DNA from: Mycolicibacterium monacense
GTDB taxonomy: Bacteria > Actinomycetota > Actinomycetes > Mycobacteriales > Mycobacteriaceae
DNA length: 64,000 nucleotides
Assembly (NCBI RefSeq): GCF_010731575.1
Contig: NZ_AP022617.1
Location: forward strand, 2,542,001 to 2,606,000
Reading direction: 5' to 3'
A program made the position numbers and the translations under genes. Below are positions 30,523-41,750 of this stretch, piece by piece. Every line of letters starts with the position of its first letter. Position 1 is the stretch's first letter. The notes below the pieces were generated by a model. That model ran no database searches, was not told the DNA's origin, and was given only the letters and a program-made list of their open reading frames with translations.

Positions 30523-32830
30523 TCTCCGCCCGCAGCAGCGCCGTGACCCCGGGCGCGCTCAATGGCGGGCTGTAGTGGAAACCCTGCGCCACATCGCACC
30601 CGTAATCGCGGAGGCGTTCGGCGGTCTCCGCGTTCTCGACGCCCTCCGCCACCGTCGTCAGTCCCAGGGTCTGCGCGAGGCTGACCACCGCGCGGACCAC
30701 CTCGCCGGCCCTCGGGTCCCAGATGATCGGACCGATGAACCGGCGGTCCAGTTTGACCTCGTCGATCGGCAGTTCCCGCAGATAGCTCAGCGCCGAGTAC
30801 CCGCTGCCGAAATCGTCGATGGCCACCCGCACGCCTCGGCGGCGTAGCTCCTGCAACACCGCGCACGTCCGCTTGAAGTCGGGCAGGATCAGGTCCTCGG
30901 TGATCTCGACGGTCAGTCCGGCGGGCGCCAGCCCGCGCGACTCGAGTGCCGCGACGATCTTGTCCGGCAGGTCGGTGTCGGCCATGGTCGCCGCGAACAG
31001 GTTCACCGCGACGGGCACCGGGGTGCCGGTCGCCACCCATCCGGCGGCGTGGTCGAGCGCCTTGTCGACCACCAGGTCGGTGAGCGCCCCCATCAGGCCG
31101 TGCCTGCGCACCATCGGCAGGAAGTCGCCCGGATTGAGGGTGCCGTGCACGGGGTGCGGCCACCGCACCAACGCCTCCACGCCGGCGAGTTCGGACGTCG
31201 CCAGGTGGTATTTGGGCTGATACACCACGTCCAGTTCGCGACGGTCGATGGCCTGGCGCAGCTCGCCGAGCAGCTGGACCGCCGACACACCACCCCCTCG
31301 GGCGCCGTGGTCCGAAACCCGCAGCAGCGCCGATTGTTCGGTGTTCGCCGGCGTCATCTCCGGGCTGAACACGTGGACACCCTCGGTGCGGGACCGCTTG
31401 GCGGCGTACATCGCCGCGTCCGCACGCCTGAAGAGTTGCTCACCCGACGGTTCGAGTTCGTCGTCCGGTGCGGCGACGGCCAGGCCGACGCTGGGCCGCA
31501 TCAGCAGGCTCTCGCCCTCGACGTGGAACGGTGAGTCGAAGGCTTCCACGATGCGGTGCGCGATCGCCAGCGAGTGGTCGACACGGTCCTCGATCAGCAC
31601 GGCGAACTCGTCGCCCCCGACTCGCGCCACGGTGTCACCGGCCCGCACGCACTTCACCAGGCGGTCGGCGACCTGGGTGAGCAGTTCGTTGCCCGCTGAG
31701 TGGCCGAGGCTGTCGTTGACGACCTTGAAGTCGTTGAGGTCCAGTGACAGCACCGCGACGGCGCCCGCGTCGCGTGCCCGTAACTGGACCGCGTGTGCGA
31801 GCCGGTCGTTGAACAGCGCGAGGTTTGCCAAACCGGTCAGCGGATCGCGCAGCGCCTGATCGGTCACCATCCGCATGAGCCTGCGGTTCTCCCACGACGC
31901 GACGAACTGGCGCAGGCAGATGGCGACGATCACGGTGATCACGGTGACGGCCAGGACTCCGTCGAGCACCACGACCGTCGCGACCGTGCCGCCGACCAGG
32001 AGCGGCAGATACGGCAACCACAGGGAGACGCTGGTGGGCAACCGCGTGGTGGTGTCCGGGGTGGCGTCCATGCCGCGGCTCGTCAGCGCCGCGGCGCCGA
32101 AGAACACGGTCCCGGCCACCCAGCCCACGTCGATGGGAAAGACGGCGGCATAGGTTCCCTGCGTGGTCAGCCACGCGAAGGCGATGTCGGACACGGTGAG
32201 CAGGACGACGGACGCCGTGAGCAGGACCAGTGGCAGGCGCCAGGTAACCGCGCGGACCAGGACCAGCCCGGCTACGGCGAGCACCATCAGGTCGAGGAGC
32301 GGGTACGCCAGGGCCAGGCCGACCGCCACTTTGTCGTCACGGAAGCTCTCGTAGACGCCGCGCAGCACCAACACCCACGCGAGCAGGAACAGCGACAATG
32401 CGAAGACCAGCCCGTCGAGCAGCAGGCGCACCCGGTAGCGTCCCGCGACCCCGCCGGGCCACTGCACCAGGGCCAGACAGCTGAAGATCGGGCACAGGAT
32501 GAACCCGAAATCCGCGGCCGAGGGGAACGTCGTATGCCCCAGCACCAGATCCTGATACCCGAAGAGGACCTCGCCTGCCGTCCATCCGCCGAAGGCGATG
32601 GCGAAGCAGACCCAGACGTTGCGCATCCGCCCGGAGGCGGCGCGCGCCGCCAGCACGGCGCACACCACCGCGTAGCCGGCGAACACGGCCACGCCGACGT
32701 TGTCGGCCGCCGCCGCGCCGGGGAACTCGCCGACCAACCAGATCGTCAACAACACAGCGGCGACACCGGACCCGGCGATCACGACCGCTTCTCGGGGCCT
32801 CGCACGCATGCTCGGCAACCCCGCCCCCAC
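30482..32830 (-). CDS. Membrane GGDEF-EAL cyclic-di-GMP protein
   Basis: A 782-residue protein. The first 320 residues hold about nine or ten membrane spans with no recognised periplasmic sensor; a GGDEF domain follows (about 335-495, motif VGGDEF intact), then an EAL domain (about 525-765, GVEALVRW, D-D-F-G-S-G-Y-S, V-K-L-D-R and E-G-V-E-N intact). Both diguanylate cyclase and phosphodiesterase activities are therefore possible. ATG at 32830 or 32809 may be the start. It is monocistronic and lies between msrB and the haem genes. Confidence 0.92.
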   Translation of the reverse strand: MGAGLPSMRARPREAVVIAGSGVAAVLLTIWLVGEFPGAAAADNVGVAVFAGYAVVCAVLAARAASGRMRNVWVCFAIAFGGWTAGEVLFGYQDLVLGHTTFPSAADFGFILCPIFSCLALVQWPGGVAGRYRVRLLLDGLVFALSLFLLAWVLVLRGVYESFRDDKVAVGLALAYPLLDLMVLAVAGLVLVRAVTWRLPLVLLTASVVLLTVSDIAFAWLTTQGTYAAVFPIDVGWVAGTVFFGAAALTSRGMDATPDTTTRLPTSVSLWLPYLPLLVGGTVATVVVLDGVLAVTVITVIVAICLRQFVASWENRRLMRMVTDQALRDPLTGLANLALFNDRLAHAVQLRARDAGAVAVLSLDLNDFKVVNDSLGHSAGNELLTQVADRLVKCVRAGDTVARVGGDEFAVLIEDRVDHSLAIAHRIVEAFDSPFHVEGESLLMRPSVGLAVAAPDDELEPSGEQLFRRADAAMYAAKRSRTEGVHVFSPEMTPANTEQSALLRVSDHGARGGGVSAVQLLGELRQAIDRRELDVVYQPKYHLATSELAGVEALVRWPHPVHGTLNPGDFLPMVRRHGLMGALTDLVVDKALDHAAGWVATGTPVPVAVNLFAATMADTDLPDKIVAALESRGLAPAGLTVEITEDLILPDFKRTCAVLQELRRRGVRVAIDDFGSGYSALSYLRELPIDEVKLDRRFIGPIIWDPRAGEVVRAVVSLAQTLGLTTVAEGVENAETAERLRDYGCDVAQGFHYSPPLSAPGVTALLRAETIRPPAPAAVRWN

Positions 32831-32951
32831 ACTGCTCGACGTAGTGCGCCGGATCCCCCCGACCGTGGCGCACGTGAGCCGAGGCTAGCAAGTTGCGGCC
32901 TCGGCCGTCGAAGCCAGTTTCGAACGGAAAGACCTCCGGTGGGCAAACGCC

Positions 32952-33656
32952 CTAGGGCAGCCGCGTGACGAGTTCCTCGACGCCGACGCGCGGACCCGTG
33001 AAGAACGGGGTCTCCTCGCGGACGTGGCGGCGCGCGTCGGTGGCGCGCAGATCCCGCATCAGATCCACGATGCGATGCAGTTCGGGTGCCTCGAAGGCGA
33101 GGATCCACTCGTAGTCACCGAGTGCGAACGCCGGCACGGTGTTGGCGCGGACGTCCTTGTAACCGCGCGCGGCCATCCCGTGTTCGGACAGCATCCGACG
33201 GCGCTCGTCGTCGGGCAGCAGGTACCACTCCAGCGAACGGACGAACGGGTAGACGCAGATGTAGTTGCCCGGGTCCTCGCCCGCGAGGAAGGCCGGGATG
33301 TGGCTCTTGTTGAACTCCGCCGGCCGGTGCAGCGCGACGTTGCTCCAGACCGGTGAGCTGGCCCGGCCGAGCGCGGTGGCGCGGCGGAAGTCGGAGTAGG
33401 TGGCCTGCAGCGCCTCGACCGTGTCGGCGTGGGTCCAGATCATGAAGTCGGCGTCGGCCCGCATCCCGGCGATGTCGTACAGACCGCGGACCACGACACC
33501 ACGTTCCTCCTGCTGTTTGAGGAAGGTGGCGGTCTCGTCGACCACCGCCGCGCGCGCCTGTTCGTCGTAGCCCAGCTCCCCCGGACGTACCGAGAACACC
33601 GAGAACATGAGGTAGCGGATGGTGGAGTTGAGCGCGTCGAAGTCGAGCTTGGCCAT
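32952..33656 (-). CDS. hemQ: Coproheme decarboxylase HemQ
   Basis: A 234-residue chlorite-dismutase-family protein that converts Fe-coproporphyrin III to haem b, the last step of the coproporphyrin-dependent pathway of Gram-positive bacteria. The radical-forming tyrosine lies in [10 protein letters not shown] and the proximal haem histidine is probably in S-E-H-G-M-A-A-R. The ATG at 33656 is four bases from the hemY stop, and hemE lies just upstream, so hemE-hemY-hemQ form one operon. Confidence 0.95.
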   Translation of the reverse strand: MAKLDFDALNSTIRYLMFSVFSVRPGELGYDEQARAAVVDETATFLKQQEERGVVVRGLYDIAGMRADADFMIWTHADTVEALQATYSDFRRATALGRASSPVWSNVALHRPAEFNKSHIPAFLAGEDPGNYICVYPFVRSLEWYLLPDDERRRMLSEHGMAARGYKDVRANTVPAFALGDYEWILAFEAPELHRIVDLMRDLRATDARRHVREETPFFTGPRVGVEELVTRLP

Positions 33657-33660
33657 GGCC

Positions 33661-35016
33661 CTATCGTGCCACGCCCGAGGTGGCCAGCGACGCCACCGCC
33701 CGGCTCGCCGACGCGACACAGGCGGGCACGCCGATACCGTCCAGGTACCCGCCGGCCACCGCGACACCGCGCGGCAGCCCGGCCCGCAGCTCGGCGACCA
33801 GATCGGCGTGGCCGGGACCGTACTGCGGCATCGCGTCGATCCAGCGCTGCACCAGGGCGTCGACCGGTTCGGTGTCGATGCCGAAGACCGTCCCCAGATC
33901 CGCCGCGGCCCAGGCCAGCAGGTCCTCGTCCCCGGTGCTGCGGGCCAGATCGTCGCCGAACCGGCCGTAGGACAACCGCAGGAGTTCGACGTTCCCGCGC
34001 CGGCCCCACTTGCGCGACGACAGCGTGATCGCCTTGGCCCGGAGTCGTTCGCCGGTGGCGACCAGCACCCCGGACTGCTGCGGCAGCGGTGTGCCGCCGG
34101 GCAGCGCAAGCGCCACCACCGCGGCGGAGGCCACCGGGATCCTTCGGGCGGCGGCGGCGGTGCGCGGCGCGATGTGGTCGACCAGCCTGGGCAGGCGCGG
34201 GGCGGGCACCGCCAGCACCACGGCGTCGGCGGGCCAGCGGTTGCCCTCGTCGTCGACGATCTCGACGCCCCGGCCCACCAGGTCGAGCCGTTCGACGCCC
34301 ACCTGGGCCCAGTGGATCCGCGCCCGGTGGCGCAGCGCATCGAGTAGCACGGCGTAGCCGCCGTCGACCGCGCCGAAGACCGAGCCGGGCGCAGGCGGCG
34401 GCAAGGCCTCCCCTACGGCGTCGGTGAGGTTGCGCGCCCCGCGGTCCAGCGCCGCGGCCAGGGTCGGCGCGGCCGCGCGCAATCCGATCGTCGCGGCCGA
34501 ACCGGCATAGACCCCGCCCAGCAGCGGGTCGACCGAGCGGCTGACGACCTGCTCGCCGAACCGGTCGACGACCAGGTCCGCCACGGTGGGATCCGCACCC
34601 GGCCGCCACCGCAGCGGTCGCGTGGGTTCGTCGGCGATCCGGGCGATCGTCGCGTCGTCGACCAGACCCGCCAGCGTCGCAGCGCCCGACGGGATGCCCT
34701 GCAGCGTGCCCTGCGGCATCGGATGCAGCCGGCCCTGGCTGTAGATGAGCGGGCGGGCGCCGGTGGTGCCGATCTGACGGTCGGCCAGTCCGAGTTCGGC
34801 CAGCAGCGCGGGCACCTCGGGCCGGCGCGCCACGAAGGCCTCGGCGCCGACGTCGAGCAGTTGACCGCCGACGCGTTCGGTGCGCAGCACCCCGCCGAGG
34901 CGGTCCGCGGGGTCGAAGAGGGTGATCGTGGCGTCCGGCCCGGCGGTCACCCGCAGTCGGTAGGCCGCCACGAGGCCCGAGATACCGCCCCCGACAACGG
35001 CATACGTCGCGCTCAT
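33661..35016 (-). CDS. hemY: Coproporphyrinogen III oxidase HemY (CgoX)
   Basis: A 451-residue FAD enzyme. The N-terminal dinucleotide-binding motif [15 protein letters not shown] is clear, followed by the R-x-G-G-V-L-R-T-E stretch. In actinobacteria this protein oxidises coproporphyrinogen III to coproporphyrin III, before iron insertion and HemQ. It ends four bases before hemQ and begins seven bases after hemE. Confidence 0.94.
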   Translation of the reverse strand: MSATYAVVGGGISGLVAAYRLRVTAGPDATITLFDPADRLGGVLRTERVGGQLLDVGAEAFVARRPEVPALLAELGLADRQIGTTGARPLIYSQGRLHPMPQGTLQGIPSGAATLAGLVDDATIARIADEPTRPLRWRPGADPTVADLVVDRFGEQVVSRSVDPLLGGVYAGSAATIGLRAAAPTLAAALDRGARNLTDAVGEALPPPAPGSVFGAVDGGYAVLLDALRHRARIHWAQVGVERLDLVGRGVEIVDDEGNRWPADAVVLAVPAPRLPRLVDHIAPRTAAAARRIPVASAAVVALALPGGTPLPQQSGVLVATGERLRAKAITLSSRKWGRRGNVELLRLSYGRFGDDLARSTGDEDLLAWAAADLGTVFGIDTEPVDALVQRWIDAMPQYGPGHADLVAELRAGLPRGVAVAGGYLDGIGVPACVASASRAVASLATSGVAR

Positions 35017-35023
35017 CGGGAAC

Positions 35024-36088
35024 TCACAGCGAGTGCACCAGCTCCACCGTGGCGGTCACGATCTCCGGGTCGGTCGCCGGCAGCACGCCGTGCCCGAGGT
35101 TGAACACGTGTCCGGCCGCCCCGGCGTCGACGGCGCGCCTGCCGTCCTCGACCACGGCGCGCACCGCACGTTCGACCACGGGCCACCCGGCCAGCAGGAC
35201 GACCGGATCGAGGTTCCCCTGCAACGCGCTGCCGCGTTCGACCCGGCCCGCGGCGTCGGTCAGCGAGGTGCGCCAGTCCACGCCCACCACACCGGGTGCC
35301 CCGGAGGTGGCGATGGCCTCGGACATGGCGCCGAGCAGTTCGGCGGTGCCCACCCCGAAGTGCGTCATCGGCACCCCGGCCGGTGCCAGCGCCTGGAACA
35401 CGCGGGCGCTGTGGGGCAGCACGTAGGCGCGGTAGTCGGCCAGCGACAGCGTGCCCGCCCAGGAGTCGAACACCTGGATCGCGTCGACGCCCGCGTCGAC
35501 CTGGGCCTGCAGGAACGCGATCGTCACGTCGGTCAGCGCCGACATGAGCGCATGCCAGGTGTCGGGCGCACCGAGCATCATCGCCTTGGTGTGCTCGTGG
35601 TGCTTGCTCGGACCACCCTCCACGAGATACGAGGCGAGGGTGAAGGGGGCGCCGGCGAACCCGATCAGCGGGACGTCGCCGAGTGCGGCGGTGAGCATCC
35701 GCACCGCCTGCTCGACGGGTTCGACCGTCTGCCGCTCGAGCGGCCGGATCGCGGCGACGTCGGCGGCGGTGCGCACCGGATGGTCGATCACCGGTCCCAC
35801 GTCGGGCACGATGTCGAGCGCGATGCCCGAGGCCCGCAGCGGGACGACGATGTCGGAGAACAGGATCGCGGCGTCGACTCCGTGCCTGCGCACCGGCTGC
35901 AGCGTGATCTCGGTGATCAGGTCGGCGTCGAAGCAGGCCTGCATCATGGTGTTGCGCGCCCGCAGCGCCCGGTATTCGGGCAGCGACCGGCCCGCCTGCC
36001 GCATGAACCACACCGGCACCCGGGCGGGTTTGCGGCCGCGGGCGGCGGCGAGATAGGGCGAGTCGGGCAGTTCACGGCGGGTGTTCAT
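35024..36088 (-). CDS. hemE: Uroporphyrinogen decarboxylase HemE
   Basis: A 354-residue enzyme that decarboxylates uroporphyrinogen III to coproporphyrinogen III. The signature [15 protein letters not shown] near the N-terminus and [12 protein letters not shown] with the catalytic Asp region (A-I-L-F-S-D-I) are present. MNTRREL at 36088 was chosen to match the usual family length; an in-frame ATG 54 bases upstream exists. It is first in the hemE-hemY-hemQ operon and divergent from the DUF3000 gene. Confidence 0.96.
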   Translation of the reverse strand: MNTRRELPDSPYLAAARGRKPARVPVWFMRQAGRSLPEYRALRARNTMMQACFDADLITEITLQPVRRHGVDAAILFSDIVVPLRASGIALDIVPDVGPVIDHPVRTAADVAAIRPLERQTVEPVEQAVRMLTAALGDVPLIGFAGAPFTLASYLVEGGPSKHHEHTKAMMLGAPDTWHALMSALTDVTIAFLQAQVDAGVDAIQVFDSWAGTLSLADYRAYVLPHSARVFQALAPAGVPMTHFGVGTAELLGAMSEAIATSGAPGVVGVDWRTSLTDAAGRVERGSALQGNLDPVVLLAGWPVVERAVRAVVEDGRRAVDAGAAGHVFNLGHGVLPATDPEIVTATVELVHSL

Positions 36089-36188
36089 CGCCCCCAATGC
36101 TGCCACGACCGGCAACGGCGCCGCGGACGCCCGGATCACCATCGGGAGTCGGATCGGCGCGCCTGCGTGCAGGTCCGGCCGAATGGTC

Positions 36189-36194
36189 TAGCGT
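36189..36194 (+). promoter_or_regulatory. Leaderless-type -10 of DUF3000 gene
   Basis: TAGCGT, seven bases before the GTG at 36202, in the divergent gap from hemE. Confidence 0.5.
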
Positions 36195-36201
36195 CACCGG
36201 C

Positions 36202-36783
36202 GTGACCACCGCCGAACCGGCTCAGTTCCGTGCTGCGGTGGCGGCGATGAATGCCACCACCGTACGGCCGGAGATCGAACTCGGCCCGATCCGCCCGCCG
36301 CAGCGGCTGGCACCCTACAGCTACGCACTGGGCGCCGAGATCCGACATCCCGAGACCGCGATCGTGCCCGAACGTTCCGAGGGCGACGCCTTCGGCCGGT
36401 TGATCCTGCTCCACGACCCCGAGGGCGCCGAGGCGTGGGATGGCACCATGCGACTGGTGGCCTACATCCAAGCCGACCTCGATTCCAGCGAGGCGGTCGA
36501 CCCGCTCCTGCCCGAGGTGGCCTGGAGTTGGCTGGTCGAGGCGCTGGACTCCAAATCCGATCAGGTCACCGCACTGGGCGGAACGGTCACCGCCACCACG
36601 TCGGTGCGGTACGGCGACATCTCCGGTCCCCCGCGCGCGCATCAGCTGGAACTGCGCGCCTCCTGGACCGCGATCACGGTGGAACTCGGTCCCCACGTGG
36701 AGGCCTTCTGCGAGGTGCTCGAGCACGCCGCGGGACTGCCTCCCATCGGGGTGACCGATCTCGGTTCCCGCACCCGCGCATGA
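36202..36783 (+). CDS. DUF3000 family protein
   Basis: A 193-residue protein of the actinobacterial DUF3000 family, with the typical A-P-Y-S-Y-A-L-G-A-E-I and G-R-L-I-L-L-H-D-P-E-G-x-E-A-W-D-G-T segments. No function is known. It stands one base before rnd, the same pairing as Rv2680-Rv2681 (from memory), so it may be linked to RNA metabolism. Confidence 0.88.
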   Translation: MTTAEPAQFRAAVAAMNATTVRPEIELGPIRPPQRLAPYSYALGAEIRHPETAIVPERSEGDAFGRLILLHDPEGAEAWDGTMRLVAYIQADLDSSEAVDPLLPEVAWSWLVEALDSKSDQVTALGGTVTATTSVRYGDISGPPRAHQLELRASWTAITVELGPHVEAFCEVLEHAAGLPPIGVTDLGSRTRA

Positions 36784-36784
36784 G

Positions 36785-38071
36785 ATGAGCGAGACACCCG
36801 ACACGGACCCCGAGGGCCCAGACACCGACATCGACGCCGAGGCCGGCACCGACACTGGGGCTGTCCCGCTGCTCACCCCCGCCGACGGGGTGCCCGACCT
36901 CGCGGTGACCACCGACGAGATCCTCGCCGCCGCCGAACTGCTCGCCGGGGGCCACGGTCCGTTCGCGATCGACGCCGAACGCGCCTCGGGGTTCCGGTAC
37001 TCCAACCGGGCCTACCTGGTGCAGATCCGGCGCGAAGGCGCGGGCACCGTACTGATCGACCCGGTCAACCACGGCGAGGACCCGACCATGGTGATGGCTC
37101 CGGTGGCCGATGTCCTCGACACCGACGAATGGGTGCTGCACGCCGCCGATCAGGATCTGCCGTGCCTGGCCGAGCTGGGCATGCGGCCGCCGAAGCTCTA
37201 CGACACCGAACTCGCGGGCCGGCTGGCCGGCCTTGCGCGGGTGAACCTCGCGACGATGGTCTCCGAACTGCTCGGACTGCAGCTGATGAAGGGCCACGGC
37301 GCCGCCGACTGGTCCAAGCGACCGCTGCCCGACGATTGGCTCAACTACGCCGCGCTCGACGTCGAAGTGCTGCTCGAACTGCGCGACGCCGTCGCCGCGG
37401 TGCTGGACGATCAGGGCAAGACCGATTGGGCCATACAGGAATTCGAACACCTGCGCACCTACGAGGCGGCCCCCACCCGCCGCGACCGGTGGCGGCGCAC
37501 CTCCGGAATCCACAAGGTGCGCAACCCCCGGGCGCTGGCGGCCGTGCGGGAACTGTGGACCACGCGCGACCACATCGCCCGCAGGCGCGACATCGCGCCG
37601 GGCCGCATCCTGCCCGACGCAGCGATCATCAACGCCGCCACCGCCGATCCCGACAGCGTCGAGAAGCTCACCGCACTGCCGGTGTTCGGCGGCACCCGGC
37701 AGCGCCGCAGCGCCCAGGTGTGGCTCGATGCGCTCGACCGGGCGCGCCACAACACCGATCCGCCCGACTCGGCCGAACCGCCCAACGGTCCGCCGCCGCC
37801 GTCGCGGTGGGCGCGGCGCAAACCCGAGGCGGCCGCACGCCTGGAAGCCGCCCGCGCCGGCCTGTCCGCGCTGTCGGAGCGGGTGGCGGTGCCCTCGGAG
37901 AACCTCGTCACCCCGGAGGTGGTGCGTCGGCTGTGCTGGGACTGGCAGCCGGTCACCGACATCGCCGCCGCGGTCGAGGAGTTCCTGGTGGCCGCAGGCG
38001 TGCGCCCGTGGCAACGCGATCTGGTGGTGCCGGTGCTGACCGCCGCGCTCGCCCCCTCGACCGCCGAATGA
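36785..38071 (+). CDS. rnd: Ribonuclease D-like 3'-5' exonuclease with HRDC domain
   Basis: A 428-residue DEDD exonuclease. The acidic residues appear in order: A-I-D-A-E (Exo I), A-A-D-Q-D (Exo II) and Y-A-A-L-D-V-E-V-L (Exo III with Tyr). An HRDC domain follows (about 235-310), and a second helical region ends the protein. Enzymes of this family trim tRNA and other stable RNA 3' ends. The first 30 residues are an acidic low-complexity extension. Confidence 0.92.
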   Translation: MSETPDTDPEGPDTDIDAEAGTDTGAVPLLTPADGVPDLAVTTDEILAAAELLAGGHGPFAIDAERASGFRYSNRAYLVQIRREGAGTVLIDPVNHGEDPTMVMAPVADVLDTDEWVLHAADQDLPCLAELGMRPPKLYDTELAGRLAGLARVNLATMVSELLGLQLMKGHGAADWSKRPLPDDWLNYAALDVEVLLELRDAVAAVLDDQGKTDWAIQEFEHLRTYEAAPTRRDRWRRTSGIHKVRNPRALAAVRELWTTRDHIARRRDIAPGRILPDAAIINAATADPDSVEKLTALPVFGGTRQRRSAQVWLDALDRARHNTDPPDSAEPPNGPPPPSRWARRKPEAAARLEAARAGLSALSERVAVPSENLVTPEVVRRLCWDWQPVTDIAAAVEEFLVAAGVRPWQRDLVVPVLTAALAPSTAE

Positions 38072-38115
38072 CCGCATCGCGTTTGGATAATTGACCAACA
38101 GGGAACCGCCGAGGG

Positions 38116-39825
38116 GTGAGTACCACCGGAACGCCGACCGACTCCCCCGACGAGACGACGCCACTGGTTCTCGGACCCGCTCTGCGGCACGTCGGCGAGA
38201 CCACCGCCGTGGTCTGGGTGCAGACCGACCGTCCCGCGACGGTGACCGTACTCGGTTGCAGCGCAAGAACTTTCCGAGTGCAAGAACACCACTACGCGTT
38301 GGTCACCGTCACCGGCCTGGCGCCCGATTCGTCGTCCGAGTACCAGGTGCACATCGACGGCGAACTGGTGTGGCCGCTGCCCGACAGCCCCTTCCCGCCC
38401 AGCGTGATCCGCACCCGGGGACCCGTGAGCACCGAGCGGTTGCGCGCGGTGTTCGGCTCCTGCCGCTACCCCAAGACCGGCGTCGAGGAGATCGACGAGA
38501 AACTGGGCGCGGACGCCCTGGACCGCTATGCCGACCGGATGGCACGGCTCCCGGTCAGCGAATGGCCGGATCTGCTGATCCTGCTCGGCGATCAGGTCTA
38601 CGCCGACGAGCTCACCCCTGAGGCCCGCCGACATCTGACGGGCCGGCGGCGGCGCCGCGCCAAGCACGGGCAGCGCCCGCCCGACGAGGTGGTCAGCTTC
38701 GGCGAGTACGAGGGCCTCTACCGGCACTCGTGGTCGGATCCGGAGATCCGCTGGATCATGTCCACGGTTCCCACGGCGATGATCTTCGACGACCACGACG
38801 TCCGCGACGACTGGAACACCTCGGCGGCCTGGCGTGCCGAGATCAACGCCAAACCGTGGTGGCGTGACCGCATCCGGGCCGGTCTGGCGTCGTACTGGGT
38901 GTACCAGCACATGGGCAACCTCAGTCCCGCGGAGTTGGAGGCCGACGAGGACTACCAGAAGATGAGTGCGGTCGACGGTGACGTGTGGCCGGTTCTCGTC
39001 GAGATTGCCGACCGCGCCGACGCCGAGGTGGACGCCAACAAGGGCGTGCGGTTCAGCTACCGGTGGGATTTCGGCCGCAACAGGTTCATCATGATGGACT
39101 CCCGCAACGGCCGGATCCTCGACTCCGGTGAGCGGATGATGATCGGGGAACGGGAGTTCTCCTGGCTCGAACAGCAGGCCGGCGACGGACTCGACCAGAT
39201 CGACCACCTGGTGCTCGGATCCTCGGTGCCGTGGCTGATGCCGCCGGCGCTGTCCGATCTGCAGACCGTCAACGAGATCTCCGCCGACCGTCCGGGGTGG
39301 CGCGGCATACCGGCCGAAAAGGTGCGCCAGGCGGCGGATCTCGAGCACTGGCCGGCGTTCGTCAAGTCGTTCCTGCGGTTGACCACGATGATCCGCAAAG
39401 CCGCCACGTACCCCAACGGTCCGGCGACGGTCACGGTGCTGTCCGGCGACGTACACCACAGCTACGCCGCGAAGGCCACCCTCGACGGCGTCGGCGACGA
39501 TGACGCCACCGTGCACCAGCTGGTGTGCTCACCGGTGCACAACTATGTGCCGTCGTATGTGAAGCCGGTCTTCAAACTCGGCTGGTCGCGACGGCTCGCA
39601 CCGCTCATGCGGCGGTGGGCACTGCGGCACGGATCGCCCGAGCTGACCGTCAACTGGACCAACACGGCCGGCCCGGTCTTCGGCAACACCATCGCGACAC
39701 TGTTGCTTTCGGGCCGCAAGGCCGAGGTGCTGTTCGAGCAGCCCGATACGTCGACCGAACTCCGCGAGGTCGCCCGCATCCCGCTCGGCGGGCGCAGCCC
39801 GACCGTCAGTCCAGTCGCTCGCTGA
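38116..39825 (+). CDS. PhoD-like metallophosphatase
   Basis: A 569-residue alkaline phosphatase D-family protein. An N-terminal beta-sandwich (about 15-105) precedes a calcineurin-like phosphatase domain with metal-binding segments [20 protein letters not shown] and L-S-G-D-V-H-H-S-Y. No signal peptide or Tat motif is visible, unlike classical PhoD, so it is predicted cytoplasmic. It starts with GTG and overlaps the 3' end of dxs by 20 bases. From memory it is not in the M. tuberculosis rnd-dxs interval. Confidence 0.88.
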   Translation: MSTTGTPTDSPDETTPLVLGPALRHVGETTAVVWVQTDRPATVTVLGCSARTFRVQEHHYALVTVTGLAPDSSSEYQVHIDGELVWPLPDSPFPPSVIRTRGPVSTERLRAVFGSCRYPKTGVEEIDEKLGADALDRYADRMARLPVSEWPDLLILLGDQVYADELTPEARRHLTGRRRRRAKHGQRPPDEVVSFGEYEGLYRHSWSDPEIRWIMSTVPTAMIFDDHDVRDDWNTSAAWRAEINAKPWWRDRIRAGLASYWVYQHMGNLSPAELEADEDYQKMSAVDGDVWPVLVEIADRADAEVDANKGVRFSYRWDFGRNRFIMMDSRNGRILDSGERMMIGEREFSWLEQQAGDGLDQIDHLVLGSSVPWLMPPALSDLQTVNEISADRPGWRGIPAEKVRQAADLEHWPAFVKSFLRLTTMIRKAATYPNGPATVTVLSGDVHHSYAAKATLDGVGDDDATVHQLVCSPVHNYVPSYVKPVFKLGWSRRLAPLMRRWALRHGSPELTVNWTNTAGPVFGNTIATLLLSGRKAEVLFEQPDTSTELREVARIPLGGRSPTVSPVAR

Positions 39826-41722
39826 CCTCGTCGGCGTCCGCCGGCGTCGCGCCCAGGGCCGCCACCCACCCGGTGATCTGCCGGGAGATGTTGCGGTCGG
39901 TCACGCCGACGTCGGCGAGCACCTCACCGCGCGAGGCGTGGTCGAAGAACTGCTGCGGCAGCCCGACGTCGCGGCACGGCACGTCGACCTCGGCGTGACG
40001 CAGCGCCGCCGACACCGACGAGCCGATCCCGCCGTGCAGACCGTTGTCCTCGACGGTGACCACCAGCTTGTGGGCGGCGGCGAACTCGGTGAGCACCTCG
40101 GGCACCGGCAGCACCCAGCGCGGGTCGACGACGGTGACACCGATGCCCTGTTTGCGCAGGCGTTCGGCGACGGTGAGCGCCATCGAGGCGAACGGACCGA
40201 CCGCCACGAGCAGCACATCGTCGGACAGGCCGTCGGCCGGCTCGGCCAGCACGTCGACCCCGCGGTGCCGTCGCACCGCCGGGATGTCTTCGCCCACATC
40301 ACCTTTGGGAAACCTGATGGCGGTGGGGGCGTCATTGACGTCGAGCGCCTCGCCGAGTTCCTCGCGCAGTCGCGCGCCGTCGCGAGGTGCGGCCACCCGC
40401 ATCCCCGGCACGATGCCCAACACGGACAGATCCCACATGCCGTTGTGGCTGGCGCCGTCCGGACCGGTGACACCGGAGCGGTCCAGCACCAGCGTGACGG
40501 GCAGTTTGTGCAGCGCGACGTCCATCATCAGCTGGTCGAACGCGCGGTTGAGGAACGTCGAGTAGATGGCCACCACGGGATGCAGGCCGCCCATGGCCAG
40601 GCCCGCCGCGGACGTCATCGCATGCTGTTCGGCGATGCCGACGTCGAAGAAGCGGTCCGGGAACCGGTCACGGAAAGCGCTGAGGCCGGTGGGGCCGGGC
40701 ATGGCCGCGGTGATCGCGACGATGTCGCGCCGCTTGGCGCCGTAGTCGATGAGCGCCTCGGAGAACGAGGACGTCCACCCCGGTGCGGCCACCATCGTGG
40801 CGCGGCCGGTCGCGACGTCGATGACGCCGCACGCATGCATCTGTTCGGCCTCGTCGTTCTCGGCCGGGGCATAGCCCATGCCCTTGCGGGTGACGACGTG
40901 CACGATCACCGGGGCGTTGAAGCCGCGGGCGTGGCGCAGTGCGGACTCGACGGCGTGCTCGTCGTGGCCGTCGATGGGACCGACGTACTTGAGCCCGAGA
41001 TCGGTGAACATCACCTGCGGCGACAGGGCGTCCTTGATGCCCGCCTTGACGCTGTGCATGCACTGGTAGCAGAACTCGCCGATCACCGGCAGTCCGCGTA
41101 CCGCCTTGCGGCCCTCCTCGAGCACCCGTTCGTATCCGGGCTGCAGGCGCAGCGCGGCCAGGTGGTCGGCGAACCCGCCGATGGTGGGCGCGTAGCTGCG
41201 TCCGTTGTCGTTGACGACGATCACCACGGGCCTGCGGGCGGCCGCGATGTTGTTGAGCGCCTCCCAGCACATGCCGCCGGTCAGCGCGCCGTCGCCGACG
41301 ACGGCGACCACATGACGGTTGCGGTGCCCGGTCAGCTCGAAGGCCTTGGCCAGCCCGTCGGCGTAGGACAGTGCGGCGCTGGCGTGGCTGGACTCCACCC
41401 AGTCGTGCTCGCTCTCACTGCGCGACGGGTAGCCCGACAGGCCGTCCTTCTTGCGCAGCGAGTCGAACTCGTGGGAGCGCCCGGTGAGCATCTTGTGCAC
41501 ATAGGCCTGATGACCCGTGTCGAAGATGAGCGGATCGTGCGGCGAGTCGAAAACCCGGTGCAGGGCGAGCGTCAGCTCGACGACGCCGAGGTTCGGGCCC
41601 AGATGCCCGCCGGTGGCAGCAACCTTGTGGATGAGGAACTGGCGAATCTCCCCGGCCAATTCGCTGAGCGCAGACTGCGAAAGGTGCTGCAGATCGGCGG
41701 GACCGCGGATCTGTTCAAGCAT
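39806..41722 (-). CDS. dxs: 1-deoxy-D-xylulose-5-phosphate synthase
   Basis: A 638-residue thiamine-diphosphate enzyme that makes DXP from pyruvate and glyceraldehyde 3-phosphate, the first step of the MEP isoprenoid pathway. The TPP-binding motif is [16 protein letters not shown], and the N-terminus has [16 protein letters not shown]. The transketolase C-terminal domain is complete. It is downstream of nhaA by 28 bases on the same strand. Confidence 0.97.
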   Translation of the reverse strand: MLEQIRGPADLQHLSQSALSELAGEIRQFLIHKVAATGGHLGPNLGVVELTLALHRVFDSPHDPLIFDTGHQAYVHKMLTGRSHEFDSLRKKDGLSGYPSRSESEHDWVESSHASAALSYADGLAKAFELTGHRNRHVVAVVGDGALTGGMCWEALNNIAAARRPVVIVVNDNGRSYAPTIGGFADHLAALRLQPGYERVLEEGRKAVRGLPVIGEFCYQCMHSVKAGIKDALSPQVMFTDLGLKYVGPIDGHDEHAVESALRHARGFNAPVIVHVVTRKGMGYAPAENDEAEQMHACGVIDVATGRATMVAAPGWTSSFSEALIDYGAKRRDIVAITAAMPGPTGLSAFRDRFPDRFFDVGIAEQHAMTSAAGLAMGGLHPVVAIYSTFLNRAFDQLMMDVALHKLPVTLVLDRSGVTGPDGASHNGMWDLSVLGIVPGMRVAAPRDGARLREELGEALDVNDAPTAIRFPKGDVGEDIPAVRRHRGVDVLAEPADGLSDDVLLVAVGPFASMALTVAERLRKQGIGVTVVDPRWVLPVPEVLTEFAAAHKLVVTVEDNGLHGGIGSSVSAALRHAEVDVPCRDVGLPQQFFDHASRGEVLADVGVTDRNISRQITGWVAALGATPADADEVSERLD

Positions 41723-41750
41723 TCCGTCAGTCTACGCACGACCCCAGGGC

